Below, piece by piece: positions 6,367 to 6,724 of a stretch of DNA of 6,724 nt. The position numbers and the translations under genes were made by a program. Source of the DNA: Hyphomicrobiales bacterium (lineage in GTDB: Bacteria > Pseudomonadota > Alphaproteobacteria > Rhizobiales > Aestuariivirgaceae); contig JAAURV010000176.1 in the NCBI GenBank assembly GCA_012032065.1, forward strand, positions 1 through 6,724. Reading direction: 5' to 3'. How positions within the stretch are numbered: the stretch's first letter is position 1; the number at the start of each line of letters is the position of its first letter. The notes below the pieces were generated by a model, which was not told the DNA's origin, did no database searches, and saw only the letters and a program-made list of their open reading frames with translations.

Positions 6367-6724
6367 CTACGAAGCTGAACGTGGCTCAGTTTGTTTCGGC
6401 TTGCGCCGTTTGATCACCTTCCTGTTTTGGCTCATGCAGCGTTTGATGACGTCAAACATCCAGGCAATGCCGGCGTCGGCTGCCGCGGCTTTGGAGGCAA
6501 CAACCCGCACCGGATCGTCCACCCAGGAAAAAGGCACGGGACGCGACTCGAGTCCAAAGCGCTCCGCATAACGCGCCACGATTTGCTTCGGCAATGTCGA
6601 GATGAGATCGGTTTCGGAGAGCTGCGACAGCGCCATCATGAAGTTGGGAACCGTCAGCGCGATCCGACTTGACAGGTCTTTTTCCGCCAACCTTTTCGTC
6701 GACAACCCCATAGGCATCGCCAAT
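6367..6724 (-). CDS. LysR-family transcriptional regulator, C-terminal part, cut by the window edge
   Basis: Only the end of the effector-binding domain is present; the DNA-binding helix-turn-helix lies beyond the window. The key block is SRIALTVPNFMMALSQLSET followed by DLISTLPKQIV, the typical LysR run toward the C-terminus, then WVDDPVRVVASKAAAADAG and IAWMFDVIK. The upstream bases read IGDAYGVVDEK in another frame, and removing one base from CC at 6691-6692 joins it smoothly, so a single-base error is likely here too. The tail after the last domain helix is basic and about 24 residues long (RRKPKQTEPRSAS at the end). The regulator might control the adjacent cupin gene, but no operator can be identified. 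Confidence 0.8.
   Translation of the reverse strand, partial: LAMPMGLSTKRLAEKDLSSRIALTVPNFMMALSQLSETDLISTLPKQIVARYAERFGLESRPVPFSWVDDPVRVVASKAAAADAGIAWMFDVIKRCMSQNRKVIKRRKPKQTEPRSAS

Noticed and set aside
1..6724. tRNA, rRNA, CRISPR array or insertion-sequence remnants
   Set aside because: No transposase motifs, regularly spaced repeats or recognisable structural RNA sequence were seen on either strand.

Overview
The window looks like part of the chromosome of a GC-rich alphaproteobacterium, probably of the order Hyphomicrobiales. This is inferred from protein style, base composition and intergenic palindromes; no marker gene is present. Its core is an accessory gene cluster of the kind found beside PQQ-dependent (quinoprotein) alcohol or methanol dehydrogenases. 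The dehydrogenase and its cytochrome are not in the window.

Layout: (1) 1-106 holds two nested palindromes. (2) 106-479 (-) encodes a small exported four-cysteine protein. It is divergent from (3) a plus-strand run starting at 605: a 68-aa cysteine protein, then a NitT/TauT-type ABC importer (binding protein 808-1785, permease 1787-2614, ATPase 2639-3334), a Tat-exported SoxH-like zinc metallohydrolase (3331-4267), a SoxY-SoxZ fusion carrier (4351-5194) and a rhodanese-like PQQ-associated CXXCW protein (5208-5748). Most neighbours overlap or lie within a few bases, so they are probably co-transcribed. (4) 5867-6294 (-) is a cupin and 6367-6724 (-) is the C-terminal part of a LysR regulator cut by the window edge. 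These two are probably unrelated to the quinoprotein cluster.

The metallohydrolase, SoxYZ-like carrier and CXXCW protein are the known 'quinoprotein relay' accessory set, a periplasmic thiol-carrier module resembling part of the Sox system. Its exact chemistry is, to my knowledge, unresolved. A dedicated importer of unknown substrate sits in the same apparent operon.

A dominant feature of the sequence is that nearly every gene is interrupted by single-base insertions or deletions, mostly in short homopolymers, while codons on both sides remain well conserved. Reading through them gives full-length proteins (SBP 325 aa, metallohydrolase 311, SoxYZ-like 280, CXXCW 179, cupin 142). I judge these to be mostly sequencing or assembly errors rather than true decay, but sequence alone cannot settle this. 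Coordinates for those genes span the corrected reading.
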